Source: Opisthorchis felineus
Lineage: Eukaryota; Platyhelminthes; Trematoda; Opisthorchiida; Opisthorchiidae
Assembly (NCBI GenBank): GCA_004794785.1
Contig: SJOL01004625.1
Span: forward strand, 186,001-250,000
DNA length: 64,000 nucleotides
Reading direction: 5' to 3'
The translations under genes and the position numbers were made by a program. Of this stretch, positions 1 through 10,344 are shown piece after piece; the first letter of the stretch is position 1; each line of letters opens with the position of its first letter. The notes under the pieces were generated by a model. It saw only the letters and a program-made list of their open reading frames with translations. It was not told the origin of the DNA and did no database searches.

Positions 1-1
1 T

Positions 2-1075
2 CTGTCATCTCGTGTTTACCTAAAGGAATTGCTTTTAGTGATTAGCGAAACATCACAAAGAAAACAGATGCCTTACGCTATATCACTGCGTAAAGACCCT
101 CCCAGAGTTTCTTCCTTGTTGGAGCAGGTGCACAGAAATCTAACTCCTGGTGCTGTTTTCCAGCAAACATGTATTAATATTTGCAGACAATTACCAGGTA
201 GTTTGACTCTACGGGAGATGAGTCTGAAATTTGTTGGAAATCTTACAGTCTCCAAAGAGGAGCTGGCTCACAAAGATTTGCAGAGTCTCTCTCAAGAGCT
301 CCAACCTCATGTACGTGGAGGTTCATGGATGTATCGCGATCCTAGCTTGAATGCAGCTAACAGATGCAACGTTAGTAACAATTCGGCAGTTTCTATTATA
401 ATTCCACTACGAAACAGGTGGTATCAGATTCCTCCATTGCTTTCCACTCTTGTACCACTGTTGCGGAAACAAAAAATATGTTATCGTATTTTCGTTGTTG
501 AGCAAGCTGACGGAGGTCTTTTCAACAAGGGGAAACTTTTCAACTCTGGTTTCATCGAAGCTTCTAAGTTGTTCCGATTCGAGTGTGTGGTATTACAGGA
601 CACCGACCTTGTTCCAATCAACGATCTTATCCCATATGGATGTGATGAAGAAACATCGAAGCACGTTATCCACCTCGGAGTTGGTTTAGACGACCGAAAC
701 TACCAGTTGAGGTATCCCAAGCTTATTGGAGGTGTACTCAAAATGACTATTGAACAGTTTGTTTCAGTGAATGGCTTCTCGAACGAATACTGGGGCTGGG
801 GTCAGGAAGACGATGATATGGAAAAACGCTTACGGCGACGAAACATTGACTACATCCACATAAGTCCAGCTATCGCGCGATATGCCTCAATGCCACACGA
901 GCAACAAGAAAGAGCTCGACGGAGTGAGCATCTACGTCTCTTGAAAACTGCTCATCTAAGAATGCAGACAGATGGGCTTAACTCTGTGAAGTACAAATTA
1001 ATCCACCTTGAGGAAAGTAACTTGTTCACTCTTATACTCGTGGATGTCCGTGAATATGTGAAAAAAAATCCGTAG
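2..1075 (+). CDS. Beta-1,4-N-acetylgalactosaminyl/galactosyltransferase (GT7), 5' partial
   Basis: The frame is open from the first bases to a TAG at 1073-1075. The first in-frame ATG is at 68, but no stop precedes it and no signal anchor is visible, so the start and the transmembrane segment probably lie upstream. Numbering residues from the TTG at 29, family 7 motifs appear in order: IIIPLRNR (123-130), YRIFVVEQ (152-159), FNKGKLFN (165-172), the metal-binding DxD as DTD (191-193), NGFSNEYWGWGQEDDD (248-263) with the catalytic Asp pair, a His (290) at the metal-ligand position, and DGLNSVKY (315-322). Sequons at 37, 71, 114 and 117 fit a Golgi lumenal enzyme. This family transfers Gal or GalNAc from a UDP-sugar to terminal GlcNAc. 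Leu232 aligns with beta4Gal-T1 Tyr289, which favours UDP-GalNAc and LacdiNAc synthesis (inference). The whole catalytic domain is in one uninterrupted frame, so there is no intron here. Confidence 0.93.
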   Translation: MSSRVYLKELLLVISETSQRKQMPYAISLRKDPPRVSSLLEQVHRNLTPGAVFQQTCINICRQLPGSLTLREMSLKFVGNLTVSKEELAHKDLQSLSQELQPHVRGGSWMYRDPSLNAANRCNVSNNSAVSIIIPLRNRWYQIPPLLSTLVPLLRKQKICYRIFVVEQADGGLFNKGKLFNSGFIEASKLFRFECVVLQDTDLVPINDLIPYGCDEETSKHVIHLGVGLDDRNYQLRYPKLIGGVLKMTIEQFVSVNGFSNEYWGWGQEDDDMEKRLRRRNIDYIHISPAIARYASMPHEQQERARRSEHLRLLKTAHLRMQTDGLNSVKYKLIHLEESNLFTLILVDVREYVKKNP

Positions 1076-1425
1076 CTCAATTGTGCCCCAATCCATTCGT
1101 CCTTAAAACTATTCACGATCCCAAAATATCGCTGATGACATTGTGAATCAAGTTTCTTCTCACTGTTTATTTTAGCTTTGCACCCATGTGCAGATAAACA
1201 GCTCAATCACACGCACGAAAAACCTCTCACGTGAATTTGCTCCACCTGTTTTATTTATCTACTCATGTAGATTTGACCAAAATCCCAGTAGTGATCTCCA
1301 GAACTAATCAAACGTGCGAGTTTCTTTGTGAAATGGGCATTGTGAGACATACACTCGAAGCTTTCCGTGCTACCGCACTACTGGGATAATAGGTTTTGTA
1401 TACTGTGCACGCATATATTTCACCG
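1076..1425 (+). other. Probable 3' UTR / 3' flank of the glycosyltransferase
   Basis: This stretch follows the stop codon directly and shows no other convincing coding sequence. The nearest downstream AATAAA on the plus strand is at 1426-1431, which would give a 3' UTR of roughly 370 nt. The UTR assignment is inference from position only. Confidence 0.4.
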
Positions 1426-1431
1426 AATAAA
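1426..1431 (+). promoter_or_regulatory. Candidate polyadenylation signal AATAAA
   Basis: This is the first AATAAA after the glycosyltransferase stop codon. It lies at the edge of an inverted hammerhead-family repeat, so the repeat may supply or border the mRNA 3' end. No cleavage site can be confirmed from the sequence alone. Confidence 0.35.
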
Positions 1432-1435
1432 TCCT

Positions 1436-1662
1436 ACAGTAGCGAAATACACTCATTTGCACACAAATTCGGTTTCGATGGGAGGCCCACGTGGAACACA
1501 GCCGAATCTCCCTGTTGTGATGTTTTTAAGCAACTGAATGTGCTGCATCAGACCGCCTCATGTTTCAGTTGGCATAATATTCGGGATAGCGCGATACATC
1601 GTAAAAATGGACGAAACCAGTCGTGGGCTGTCGAAGAGTTCTCAACAACCCTGTGAGTAGTG
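1436..1662. repeat. Hammerhead-family repeat, copy D (two pieces in opposite orientation)
   Basis: Bases 1436-1590 match the body of copy A (21,840-22,010) in the same plus-strand reading, so this piece is antisense to the ribozyme. Shared blocks are the CACTCATTTGC segment, the CAACTGAATGTGCTGCA segment and the CATGTTTCAGTTG segment. Bases 1609-1660 are in the opposite orientation and hold only the 3' half of the hammerhead: GGACGAAACC, then CGTGGGC, then the tail ending in GTGAGTAGT, the shared 3' boundary of copies B, C and D. The 5' half (CTGATGA) is absent, so this copy should be ribozyme-dead. Confidence 0.75.
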
Positions 1663-2784
1663 TACTGAATCCTACAGTAGTTTCATTTCAAGAATTAATG
1701 CTTTAAAGCAAGGTGAAGCATCAGCGACAGCACACAGTTCGTTTAGGCCTCTTGTAGCTTATCAGGTGTTTAGTCACCTAATTTCAACTGGTCGTCTTTC
1801 TTTATGGATGTCGTAGTGGACCCACTCTGAGTTGCTCGTGGAAACAAGGCAAAGCTTGGATGCCAGTGGTGTTTTCGAAGAATACTGAAGGAAATTATAA
1901 CCTCACCAAACTGGAGATAAAACCTGGAATGTCATTTCATGGTGGCTACGACATAACTGATAAACACACCGCAACTTCCACTAGTTAGGTTGGGAAACAG
2001 TGGCTTACAGCACCTAGCCCATTTCAGATAACGAGTGCGCAGTTCGGTTACCTAGTTTTACTGCTTCACTAAGATCCAAATCGTACCTGGTCTGAAGACA
2101 TCATTCGTGTGCAGACTGGACGGTTTTAACGCATTAATCAACGGCTGAATTCCTTATTCACGATCACAACACTCTCGTTTGAAATCGTCCTACTGTCCTG
2201 TCACAGTTGTTCTGGTGTGACGGTGGGTGCTACTAATGACGCATGCGAGTAGTATGTGTGTTCTCGTAACTTCGCCTTGATCTAATGGAAGGTGGGAATT
2301 ATTACGGAATTTGTGGAACTACTTTGCAGTTTTTGCTTGCGATTGTAGGATAGTCAATGAATATCCAGGAGAGTTCAAGAAGACACGTTCAAGAAGAAGT
2401 CGCATATTCAGTTTTAAAAAACAACGTGCAAATGAGGGTTTAACTTTCCTGTCCAATAGTCTGTAACTGTCTAGTTAGCGTTTTACTAATAAACTACTCT
2501 TCGGCGGAGGGCTTTTCTCCTTGCACTGGTAGTCCGCATCAAGAGGCGAAGCAACAGACTCTGGTTTCGATCTTACCACTACTAGACCGGCACACAACGG
2601 ACTCACCCAAATTATCTCGTCTGAACAGGTGAACGTGTTCACGTATGGACTATGGGATTGGTTTGCCGGACGCTTTGGACGATGGTCCAGTAAGTGACCT
2701 GGTTGAACGGCTGACCCGCCTGTCAGGACTTCCTTGTCAGGTAGCGCCACGGACGCCTGCTGGATGTGATAACTTAGGTGCGTC
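1663..2784. other. No gene recognised
   Basis: I see only short chance frames on both strands. A weak resemblance to the GCAAATGAG block of the hammerhead family near 2404-2440 is too short to annotate. A GATCGAAACC-like box B on the minus strand near 2570 could be a decayed SINE, but I could not find a partner box A. Confidence 0.5.
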
Positions 2785-2935
2785 CATCATGTGCTGGTTG
2801 AGTAGTGGTAACACGCCCGCCTTGTATGTCAGGTGTCCGGAGTTCAAACCCCCACACCACCAAGGATATTCACTGCTGTTCAGCTACTCGATGAAACTCG
2901 AGTCCAGTACTTCCCCTTTTGGTGTAGAATAGCAG
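2785..2935 (+). repeat. tRNA-derived SINE-like element
   Basis: An RNA polymerase III box A-like string (TGGTTGAGTAGTGG, 2795-2808) is followed about 45 bp later by a box B-like string (GAGTTCAAACC, 2840-2850), the spacing seen in tRNA-derived SINEs. The sequence does not close into a tRNA acceptor stem. The following segment with TACTCGATGAAACTCGAG weakly resembles the SINE bodies near 20.6-21.0 kb. Family membership is therefore tentative. Confidence 0.5.
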
Positions 2936-5900
2936 AATAAATGCGCCAGGACGGAAGGAGGTCTGTTCAAACGAGAGTGATGTGAGCGTAAATTCTGAAA
3001 ACCTTCCAACCAACCACAAATAATCCCTCACATACGTTCTATAACAGGAGAAGCCAGTGTCTCAAGGTTCATTGTTGCCACTATTCAACGCACTGAAGTA
3101 GGTTTCCCTTTGAGGTCACACTGTTTCGACCCTCATCTAGTGCCAGTTGGTCGACAAATAAATATTTAAATAAAATCACGTTTTTTTTGCTTATTTATCC
3201 ATATCTTCATGACACGTTATATAATTTAGAGGACTTATGAACACCGTACAGTATGGCACTGTATTTAAGCGAACTAGGCATGTATATATGGTTGTTAGGA
3301 CTAAATTTAAGTAGTAAATGATTCGATTCCACGCCACACTGTCACCAATTTTCACATTAGTACTCTGGAAGGCATTAAATCAAAGGAAACAAGACCGTAA
3401 CATGTGGAAATAAATTGAATTTGTGTTAATTGGAGACTCAGTTGAAACTCAATTGGATCTCTCGTCAATATGGTATTCTGCACGAAATCAACCGCATGGT
3501 TCAGCTCGAAAGTTATTCCTCGACCTTATGAGTAGTTATGCTATGAGAAACATTCTGATATCCTGAACAGCGTTCGAAATGAAACATAAAACGACCTTTT
3601 TATACGATGACTAGTCGGAAGATAACATGCAAGATTTTTTTGAATTCTGGTTGATTCTCTCGTTAATAAAAAAAAGTAATTTTCAACTGAGTGATTATCT
3701 CTGCACATCTTCATTTTGTTGTCCATATGCAAAGCAAGGATGAGCGAAATTCGGGATGAGGCTTACCCAAAAAATCTCCACAATGGGCGAGACTAATAGT
3801 GGATTGTCGAAAGTTTTAACCCATTTTATGCCATTGAAAACCGGCCATATTATTAACAGAAGCCCGCTAGCCAGGTAAAGGAAAGAGTCTATAGTTTTGG
3901 ACTCACCCACATCCATCACTTATAAAATTCATCCTTGAGGTGAGTTTCTGCCGAAACCACCTTATCTTCCTGAATACCTCATCTCTATTTACACTTGAGA
4001 TACCCGTTTGATGTCCTTGTTACTGCTGGTTACTGTGCGAATCCGAAATGAGGGTGGAGGTATATCCACGCAGAAGCGGAAGCAATGGAAAGCTAAAACA
4101 GCGTATTCTTATATCTTTAATTTTGTCACATCAGTTGTACAGCTTAGCAGGTCGGAGCTCGGTAGTCAATTCGAAATAGCCCATGGAGGACCTAATCCAG
4201 GTATTACAAAAGGTAATGCAAGATCTTATCTAGTAGGTACCCCTGTTCAAGAAAAGTCTTCCCTAATACTCTTTCAGCCACTATGCATAAGTGTGAAGCT
4301 ACGCTTTTTATCTTCATCTGAATTGCACAAACGGCAATGTGCATACATTTTGCATGCCTGGCACATCCGCAGAAACCCTCTTGCTTAGACCAGTACAGGA
4401 AGACTGGACAGTGCCAACTATGGTTTGCCTTTTTGCAGCATGTTAAAAGTATCAAAGTCATTGAGGAAGTTAGACGTAGTGTCATTACCCTGAAAAATTC
4501 TTTCCTCATGAACACACCTCACATTTAGCCATTATATACCCGATGCGTTACTGTTTTTAGAAAGATAGGGTACGGTTAAACACTGTGATACATGTCCTTG
4601 GCCAGTGACATTCAGAAGTTGACTTTCTATTCATCAGACTTGTTTGGATTGCACGTACTGAGCCCTGTGTTGCTTTTCAATGGTATTAGCTGTTCATCAG
4701 TCGCAACTAGGTCACGTGTCATGTACTTGTCTACTTTTCGCAGCAAATTCAAACGTTGAGAATTTATCTCACTAGATCCGTTATTTTTTTCACTTCGTAT
4801 TGTGTAGGTACAAGAGCCGAGGTACCTTCAGAACTGGCGAGATTGAGCTGTTATCATGTCAACGTTCATGTACATTTCGTGGGCAGTTGAACATTCAGTT
4901 CGTTCTGTGTTAACTCAAATTCAGTTTCCATACAGAAATAGCAACAGTTTACCTGGTACACAGTGCACTTTTGTTCTATATCGGTTTATTCTCCCGGTCA
5001 ACGTCAACCCATTTATACTCTGAGGCTTGGTCGGACTCTATGTCACTCACTTAGGGAACCCGTTGAGGCCCATCGCCCACGGGAAAATGAACAGTTTAGC
5101 CGAAAATGTGGCCTCTCCACATTATTGAGTACATGCTGGTCTTCTCACATGCCATTGCATCCGTGTCTCCATTATTGTTGGCAACTAAAGGAACGTTGCT
5201 ATCGAAATCAGCATCCTACAAAAGTTTGAACCCATCAGGATAGTATCGGATCAGCTACACTCGTCTACGGAACATCTTGTGTGTAAACATCGGAACCCGT
5301 CGCTCTGGCGCCACAGGCCAATTCAGGTTCAGAGTGCACGAAATCCGTATGGCGCACCACATATTTTTCACAGTTAGTACAATCCAACTCAATGAACTGC
5401 ACTGTTCGTGAAAGTGTGACGAATTCTTTATGCAGCTGAAACTACTCCCACGGTGGTCCATCCACCGTGCACGTGGCTTACGTCATCTCCTGTCACGAGT
5501 TTGTAGTCATCCTTGGCTAAGACATGGGGGAGCAACGTAACATCCATAACTCAAAATAAAAAGTTCCATTTTTTCGAATGCACTTGTGTTCATCTTCGGC
5601 AGTACGGACGCTGTCAGATGACTAAATTTGTGAAGCGCTATTTTAACGGTCTCTCAGTGGACTCTATTCGGTAATTCAAAAATGCCCCATCCTCAGCTCG
5701 GAGGGATTCGTTTAGTTTGAATAAACTGCACCTCCAGGCATTCCTACTTTTTGTCACTCCATTCAACCAGTACCAACTATGTTTCCCGTAATTACAAAAA
5801 TGATCAGGATTCGATCTTTTAGCTCTTTGGCCCGAAAGCCTCCCGGACTAATTCACTCAGGTGCTTCATGGGTCGTTATGTCCTAGACCACTTATACTAC

Positions 5901-7372
5901 AAGCACCTGCTCTATTGGCAAATTTCCGGGAAAACCCTAGAGGTCTGTATTTCAAGAAGCTCCTATCTTTCGTGAGAGGTCGAATACAGAGTTGCATAAT
6001 CGTTAGTCTGGCTTATTTGTCTTGGAAGTATGAGTAACATGTCGACTCCATTAATTTGTCAGTAAAAGACAGTGAATCACAACACAATGGACAAAACAGT
6101 AAAACGGGTTGCAGGTACTTCTGCACGCGTTTTCCAAAGCACTTTTTGCCGTTGGTGACCAAGACAACTACGGCACTGAACCAAAGGTGATGTGAAGACA
6201 ATCAACATAAATGAAGAGTTGTGGCATAATCCAGGACGCAGCAACATGAACAAAGTCGCGGGTTCAGGCTGAAATGTTCATGTGAATTAAGTAACAAAGA
6301 ATCAAATTCTACTATCAATTAAGTGCAGCCTCGTGAGCATCTCGTACCTCCCGTATCAAGATACACATTACTACTCGCTTCTGTGACTATTTCTGAGTAA
6401 AATGGAAACAAACAATGATATTACATGGACTGGCTAATATTTTCACCCAACTCTGATGACTCTTATTTGAACGGGATTTCATATCTTCTGAAAGTTAGTG
6501 ATAGCATTTTATCCAGTTTTCTACGCTTGACTCGCCTCGTTTCCTTTAGAGCAAACACCAGGCCCAGCGCTGCATTACTTTGGTGTGGATAAATCAGAAT
6601 AATCGCAAAAGAACCGGGTGCGACCGGGTTAGAATCGTTCTATCACCTGGAAATGAACAGATAAACTCTTATACAAAACCTCACGATCGCATCAGAGAGG
6701 TAATCCTTTCAAAAAAGTGTAGTTTTGAAAAGAAGACCTGTAAATTCTGGTACTTATATTTTCACAGTAGCGTAAAAAGTTATACATTGAAATCGCTATA
6801 TTATACTGTTGGGAACAACAGTGTAGCACAAACATTGCTCGTTGCACACACAACTACTCTTAAGTTGATGAAATTACATGTACCTGTTCAGTGAAAATAA
6901 CACCAACGTTTTCCAACGCAAGCATTTGAGCCTCAGTTATCTCTCCAGATTGATGAAAACCAACGCTAGTTCAATCCGCACTATCATTATTCTTGTCGTT
7001 TACGTGGCATCATTTTCCATCTTGAGAGACTAAACGAGCACATTCTGTTTATCAGACCAATCGCAATCAAAAAGTCGTCCCGGAATTTTACTTTACCTCG
7101 TAAACCTAAAACTGACGAGCCCACCCCATACTACAGGCAAGAAAATCGCCTATGATGGGATCCCTCATAGGTTATCAAAAATAGGCCTTTTGTTTCATCT
7201 CTGCGAGCTCTCTTGATCTGGCCTTCCAGTGGAAGTTCACGCTCATTTCTTTTAGCTTGGTAGTCAAAGAGTTATTGCCAAGGGTGGTAGTGACCATTGC
7301 CTCATCAAGGTCTTTTCTTTCAAATACTTCGATTTTGATTGCCTATTAAATTCTGAAAAACTCGCTGGAGAC
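2936..7372. other. Long anonymous stretch, no supported gene
   Basis: Open frames here are short, often overlap on both strands, and match nothing I recognise. Two items are worth noting. A possible exon lies on the minus strand at 3767-3866. A weak antisense trace of the hammerhead-family body lies at about 3410-3480 (GGAGACTCAG...GATCTCTCGT). A possible decayed minus-strand SINE box B lies near 5800-5830. None is firm. Confidence 0.5.
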
Positions 7373-7793
7373 TCAAACTTGATCAAACTTGGCAGAGCCT
7401 CGTCCGTCTGAGTTTTCCGTCATTCTCCAGGTGCTATCAGATGTCTTGCTTGTGCCCGTAAGCCCGTATTCCAGCGCAGCTTTCAGCTGATCTCTTCTCC
7501 TGATGTATGTCATCTCCCCCAGATTCTTTAAAACTCTTGGTAGTTTGTGAGTGGATCTGGGGTGTACGTAGTGTGCCGTAGTCACTTTCAGCAACACAGT
7601 TTACCATGGAAATTCTGCTTGTACTTGCGGCATCGGTCTCAATGTTTGTGGGAAAGCTTTTCATACACGCCAAAGCCATGCTGCTGTCAGCAGTAAAACT
7701 AATTGTAAAGTTTGGTTTTAGTAGGCACTGATACCTGCCACAGATACATGGATTCGAAAGACAAAGCTTTTGAAGTTGCGTCTGGCTGTACAC
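7373..7793 (-). other. Unassigned overlapping minus-strand frames
   Basis: Two minus-strand frames of about 74 and 118 codons overlap here, directly downstream (in minus sense) of the Penelope-like tail. Their translations are not low complexity, but I cannot assign them to the Penelope C-terminus or to any other family. A third minus-strand open stretch of about 55 codons lies at roughly 7190-7350. They may be unrelated repeat remnants. Real coding use is doubtful. Confidence 0.2.
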
Positions 7794-7924
7794 TAAGGAT
7801 TAGATAACGAAAATTGAAGAATGTCAATGTTTTTGTTATCTCTATCCCAGATCAATACAGATTGAGGGATTAGAAACTAAAAGTGAGCCATTCATTCAAG
7901 TAAATCAAGGACAAAACGGAATAT

Positions 7925-8640
7925 GACGGTAAAAGTGTGAAAACTGTTTACGTCACGACCGATTGGTCTGGGTGGCCAGAGGTCAAGTAAACAGACCATG
8001 GAAGACTCAATGCACGCACAAATGCTACCTGAATACACAGACTCGGGTTGCGTGAGTGTGGTACAGTATCCGGAAAGCGTTGTTAGGACTAATCATATGG
8101 CTGTATCCGCCAAGTGAGCGACCACTGCGCTAGAAATAGACGCCATCGATCTGGTTGTCAGCCAGAACGGGTTATGCTGACTTGTCGTGCGTCCTATGCA
8201 TTTTGCTGTGCAACAGCACATGGAGTAGTCTATCATGCTTTGAGCGTGGGCTGTCAGCTTTTCTTTGAGATGTAGATATATCACTTGAGTAGTCGTGAAC
8301 CACTCTTTGAACGAATCGGCTGGAAAAGTCTTCAGAATTGTAGACGCTGAATCAGATCGTCTGCAACCAGATCCCATTTTAAGGGAAGACTGATGAAGAT
8401 CAACTTTCCTTCAGCCTTGACCGGTTTGGTCTTCACAGTTGTGGCAGCCAGTTGCTCTGAGACGAACCCATCCGGATAGTCCTCTTTAAAGGGGATGCTA
8501 GCTGAAGAGTGAAGTTCGGTTTTGATTCCGCTTTCAGAGCAGATTTTTCTTACCTTGTCAGCAATATGCCGAACTATGTTTTGGTGGAGCAAAGCTGTTG
8601 AAGTTAGTGTAAACTGACTTGGAGGGGACAATACACTAGC
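7925..8640 (-). pseudogene. Penelope-like retroelement, 3' part with GIY-YIG endonuclease (decayed)
   Basis: Read on the minus strand from 8631, the translation shows the region that precedes the endonuclease in Penelope-like elements (KVRKICSESGI, then YPDGFVSEQL). After a frameshift near 8340-8377 come LKTFPADSFKEWFTTTQ, LKEKLTAHAQSMIDYSMCCC, CIGRTT and, near the end, VVAHLADTA. This is the order seen in fluke Penelope elements, where the CxC plus YIGRT block is the GIY-YIG nuclease core. After an apparent deletion, the element's last motif reads NPSLCIQVAFVRALSLPW near 7975-8025. The reverse transcriptase should lie upstream, above 8640 on the minus strand, but I could not find it, so the copy is 5' truncated. 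Several frame breaks make it non-functional. Family assignment is from remembered motif order, not a search. Confidence 0.7.
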
Positions 8641-10195
8641 TTCAACAGCTCTGTCTCACTGAAAGGTTTGGCGTTATGCTGACAGAAAAAGAAAAATCTG
8701 TTCTGGGAGTGAACTTAAACACAAAGTCAGACCAAATCACCTGGGCATAGCGAAATGCATAACTGAGCCTCTACTATTGCTAAAACCATCCATTTTTTTA
8801 GTAATACCCGTTGCTTCCTCTCCTACCCCATCTAGTATTTACGCTCATGTATGGAAGTTAAGCCTTATTCATTAACGCTGGTGAAATACTTCCAATATAA
8901 CTCTGATAATGAGAGTGAGATATCGAAGTAATTCGTATTTTTGTAAGAACAGGCACGTGGTAAGGACTTTTCTAGATGTACGAGTAATTCCTTTCAACTT
9001 CCGATGCTATCTAAATTTCTGGCTCACCAGACTCAACGTGAATATTTGCACTTACTAAACCTTAAAGCGAAACGTCCTAATTTCACAGTACCAATCCAGA
9101 TCCTGATGCACAATTTAGGATTTCAAACGTAGCATATTAACTCACAGATGGTGTATCTCATTTCTTTCTGACATCCGCTCATTAGGACCACTACCTACAT
9201 GGTCGACATCATCATCCGCATAAAGTCAGTTAACTTGGTATTTATAAAGAACTTCAGGTTTTGTTGATAGATCAAAATTCTGTCATTGAGAGGAGTCTAG
9301 AAAATAGTTATCCTGTTGCTGTTTTATTTCCTAACATTTGGGTGAAGTTATCAAGTGCTCCATCTCCAGCAACGGATGTTGTATTATGCTACTTTCTTCG
9401 TATGAAAAAGCACTTCACTACAACCAACAGACCCCAGTTAAACGTTTCGCCACGACTATGTTAGGAATCGCTGGTCTTCAAGCTGTTCACCATATTCACA
9501 TCTCAGTTCGGTTTGAGTAACTTAATTCAGTCGTGACGACTATCCCTTCTCACTCTGAGATTACTTCCAAAAGCCCATTTCGGCTCCAAGCAAGTAATCG
9601 AATTCGCTCCGGCGACCTTCACTTAATCAAAGGTTTAATTATATTCGGTTCACCTACCTTCCATTTATTGGCCCTTGATTCACTGAACAATTGTTCATTG
9701 CTTCTATTGCTGGACGGTAGATTTGCCCTGAAAGTATAGAATATTAAGATAAACTCAGAATAAATTATATTTTCTATATTTTAACTGTTTTGCTTAGTGC
9801 AACATCATTGACCCAGTAAAGAAGAGATTACTGGGTCATTGTCCAGTTAGCTTTATTAGTTGTTCTTGTCCAAAGCCTCCTTCAGTTATTCGCATTTACT
9901 GATCTACAGCCTTCCATGAATTCACCGGCCATAGTCTTACAAATCATATGTTGAGGGCTTCAATATACCATCCGGCCTTAACGGTAGTACATTTAAAGTG
10001 TACACAGATACAGTTATGTACCAGACTTTGTATGCCACACGAAGCCAATCCACAATGCGCTTCGTCTTAAATAAGGTTCATAAGGTATCTGTGAAGAGTT
10101 CCAGTCACCTGAAATTCCACACTCACAAATGCGAAACAACGCAGTCACCTACCTCAACATTTCACAGAGCACGCATGTATCAACTGGTCCTATTT
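8641..10195. other. No gene recognised
   Basis: Short frames only. The only structure that stands out is a perfect 11-bp hairpin at 9809-9838, listed separately. No Penelope RT motifs were found on the minus strand here. Confidence 0.5.
9809..9838. other. Perfect 11-bp inverted repeat
   Basis: TGACCCAGTAA (9809-9819) and its exact reverse complement TTACTGGGTCA (9828-9838) flank an 8-nt loop. The flanking bases do not extend the pairing. No T-run follows, and the site is not next to a recognised gene. It may be a structured RNA element, a small foldback remnant or chance. Confidence 0.5.

Positions 10196-10266
<71 letters not shown>
10196..10266. repeat. Microsatellite (TCTA)n
   Basis: About 18 uninterrupted TCTA units. 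The long open frame through it encodes only a repeating Tyr-Leu-Ser-Ile pattern and should not be read as a gene. Confidence 0.98.
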
Positions 10267-10317
10267 GTCTAGCTAACTAACTAGCTACACTTCCATGTGC
10301 CAAATTATCTTTCCATG

Positions 10318-10344
10318 TATATATATATATATATATATATATGA
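10318..10344. repeat. Microsatellite (AT)n
   Basis: About 13 pure AT units, close downstream of the TCTA tract. Confidence 0.95.

Noticed and set aside
4008..4388. 126-codon plus-strand gene
   Set aside because: No recognisable motif, overlapped by minus-strand frames, no supporting signals.
10196..10266. CRISPR-like regular repeat
   Set aside because: Pure 4-bp microsatellite without spacers, in eukaryotic DNA.
9998..10276. 92-codon frame with a Ser-Ile-Tyr-Leu repeat tail
   Set aside because: Half of it is the (TCTA)n microsatellite.
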